Shown here: piece after piece, positions 63,661 through 64,000 of the stretch
Position numbering within the stretch: the first letter of the stretch is position 1
Layout: each line of letters opens with the position of its first letter
NCBI RefSeq assembly: GCF_949628215.1
Contig: NC_134283.1
Coordinates: 30,172,975-30,236,974 of the forward strand
Length of the DNA: 64,000 nucleotides
Reading direction: 5' to 3'
From: Phalacrocorax aristotelis
Lineage: Eukaryota; Chordata; Aves; Suliformes; Phalacrocoracidae
Notes under the pieces: model-generated
What the model was told of the DNA's origin: nothing
Database searches by the model: none
The model's input: the letters and a program-made list of their open reading frames with translations, nothing else
Program-made: the position numbers and the translations under genes

Positions 63661-64000
63661 GAAGAAAGTAAGTTACGGGGGCGTTAGAGCTGTTAGTCCC
63701 TTTTTCGTGATGCCACTGGCATCACTGTGGCAGAAGAGAAGGTGGGAGACATAATGAGGATAAAAAGGCACCCTGAGCCTGTTGCTAGTCCCACTCCTAT
63801 TGCATAATTTCTAACAAGACAGTCTATCTTTGTCAATTACATCTGGGCTACATCTTCATCATTGTAGACTGCAGAATTTTTAGGGTCAAATTTGACTTTG
63901 ACAAAGAGGGACTTCAATCTGAAAGAAGTCCCAAAATGTTAAGCGGGTGCAGAGGAGGTGTCCCAGGCACTAAAACACCTCCCTGTAGTCCTGAACTTCG
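63661..64000. other. Right edge, no gene recognised
   Basis: Short unassigned flank. It holds a perfect 12-bp palindrome GTCAAATTTGAC (63885-63896) next to nuclear-receptor-like half-sites (AGGGTCA, TTTGAC), which may be chance. Confidence 0.4.

Noticed and set aside
1-64000. tRNA, rRNA, CRISPR, operon or prokaryotic features
   Set aside because: None seen; the window is vertebrate nuclear DNA with introns, CR1 elements and a CpG island.

Overview
This window looks like bird nuclear DNA. It is AT-rich and CpG-poor. It carries two decayed CR1 retrotransposon copies and one certain protein-coding gene, FOXI1, whose protein is easily recognised as the amniote orthologue. From general knowledge, FOXI1 sits between DOCK2 and LCP2 in amniotes (human 5q35.1). 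I could not recognise an exon of either neighbour here, so the window probably covers FOXI1 and much of the gene-poor DNA beside it.

Layout: 1-5220 is upstream DNA with no gene I can support. 5221-5440 is the proximal FOXI1 promoter or 5'UTR, with a cluster of four CAGGTG-type E-boxes. 5441-7589 is the two-exon FOXI1 coding region (375 aa, plus strand). Its 3'UTR runs to about 8960, where a textbook AATAAA plus GT-rich poly(A) site lies. A possible unrecognised three-exon plus-strand gene (113 codons, matching splice phases) lies at 9955-12988.

13-26 kb is intergenic and contains a CR1 copy at 18491-19266. A strong CpG island at about 26.8-27.18 kb is the only one in the window. On the minus strand it holds a short ORF that begins like a mitochondrial targeting peptide. 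From 27 kb to the right end I see no gene I can support. This stretch holds a possible old interspersed repeat (30.55 kb), one isolated exon-like segment (34.8 kb, minus), a slightly GC-raised block with many ORFs (37.6-38.6 kb), simple repeats, and a second CR1 copy at 63.1-63.66 kb.

FOXI1 is a forkhead transcription factor. In other vertebrates it controls inner-ear and otic placode development and specifies proton-secreting cells of the kidney, endolymphatic sac and airway. The large non-coding flanks fit a developmental gene with distal enhancers, but no enhancer is demonstrated here. I found no undescribed multi-gene system. The items most worth checking are the spliced candidate gene after FOXI1 and the CpG island with its mitochondrial-leader ORF. 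Random open frames of 60-100 codons are expected in large numbers in 64 kb of AT-rich DNA, so ORF length alone was not taken as evidence.
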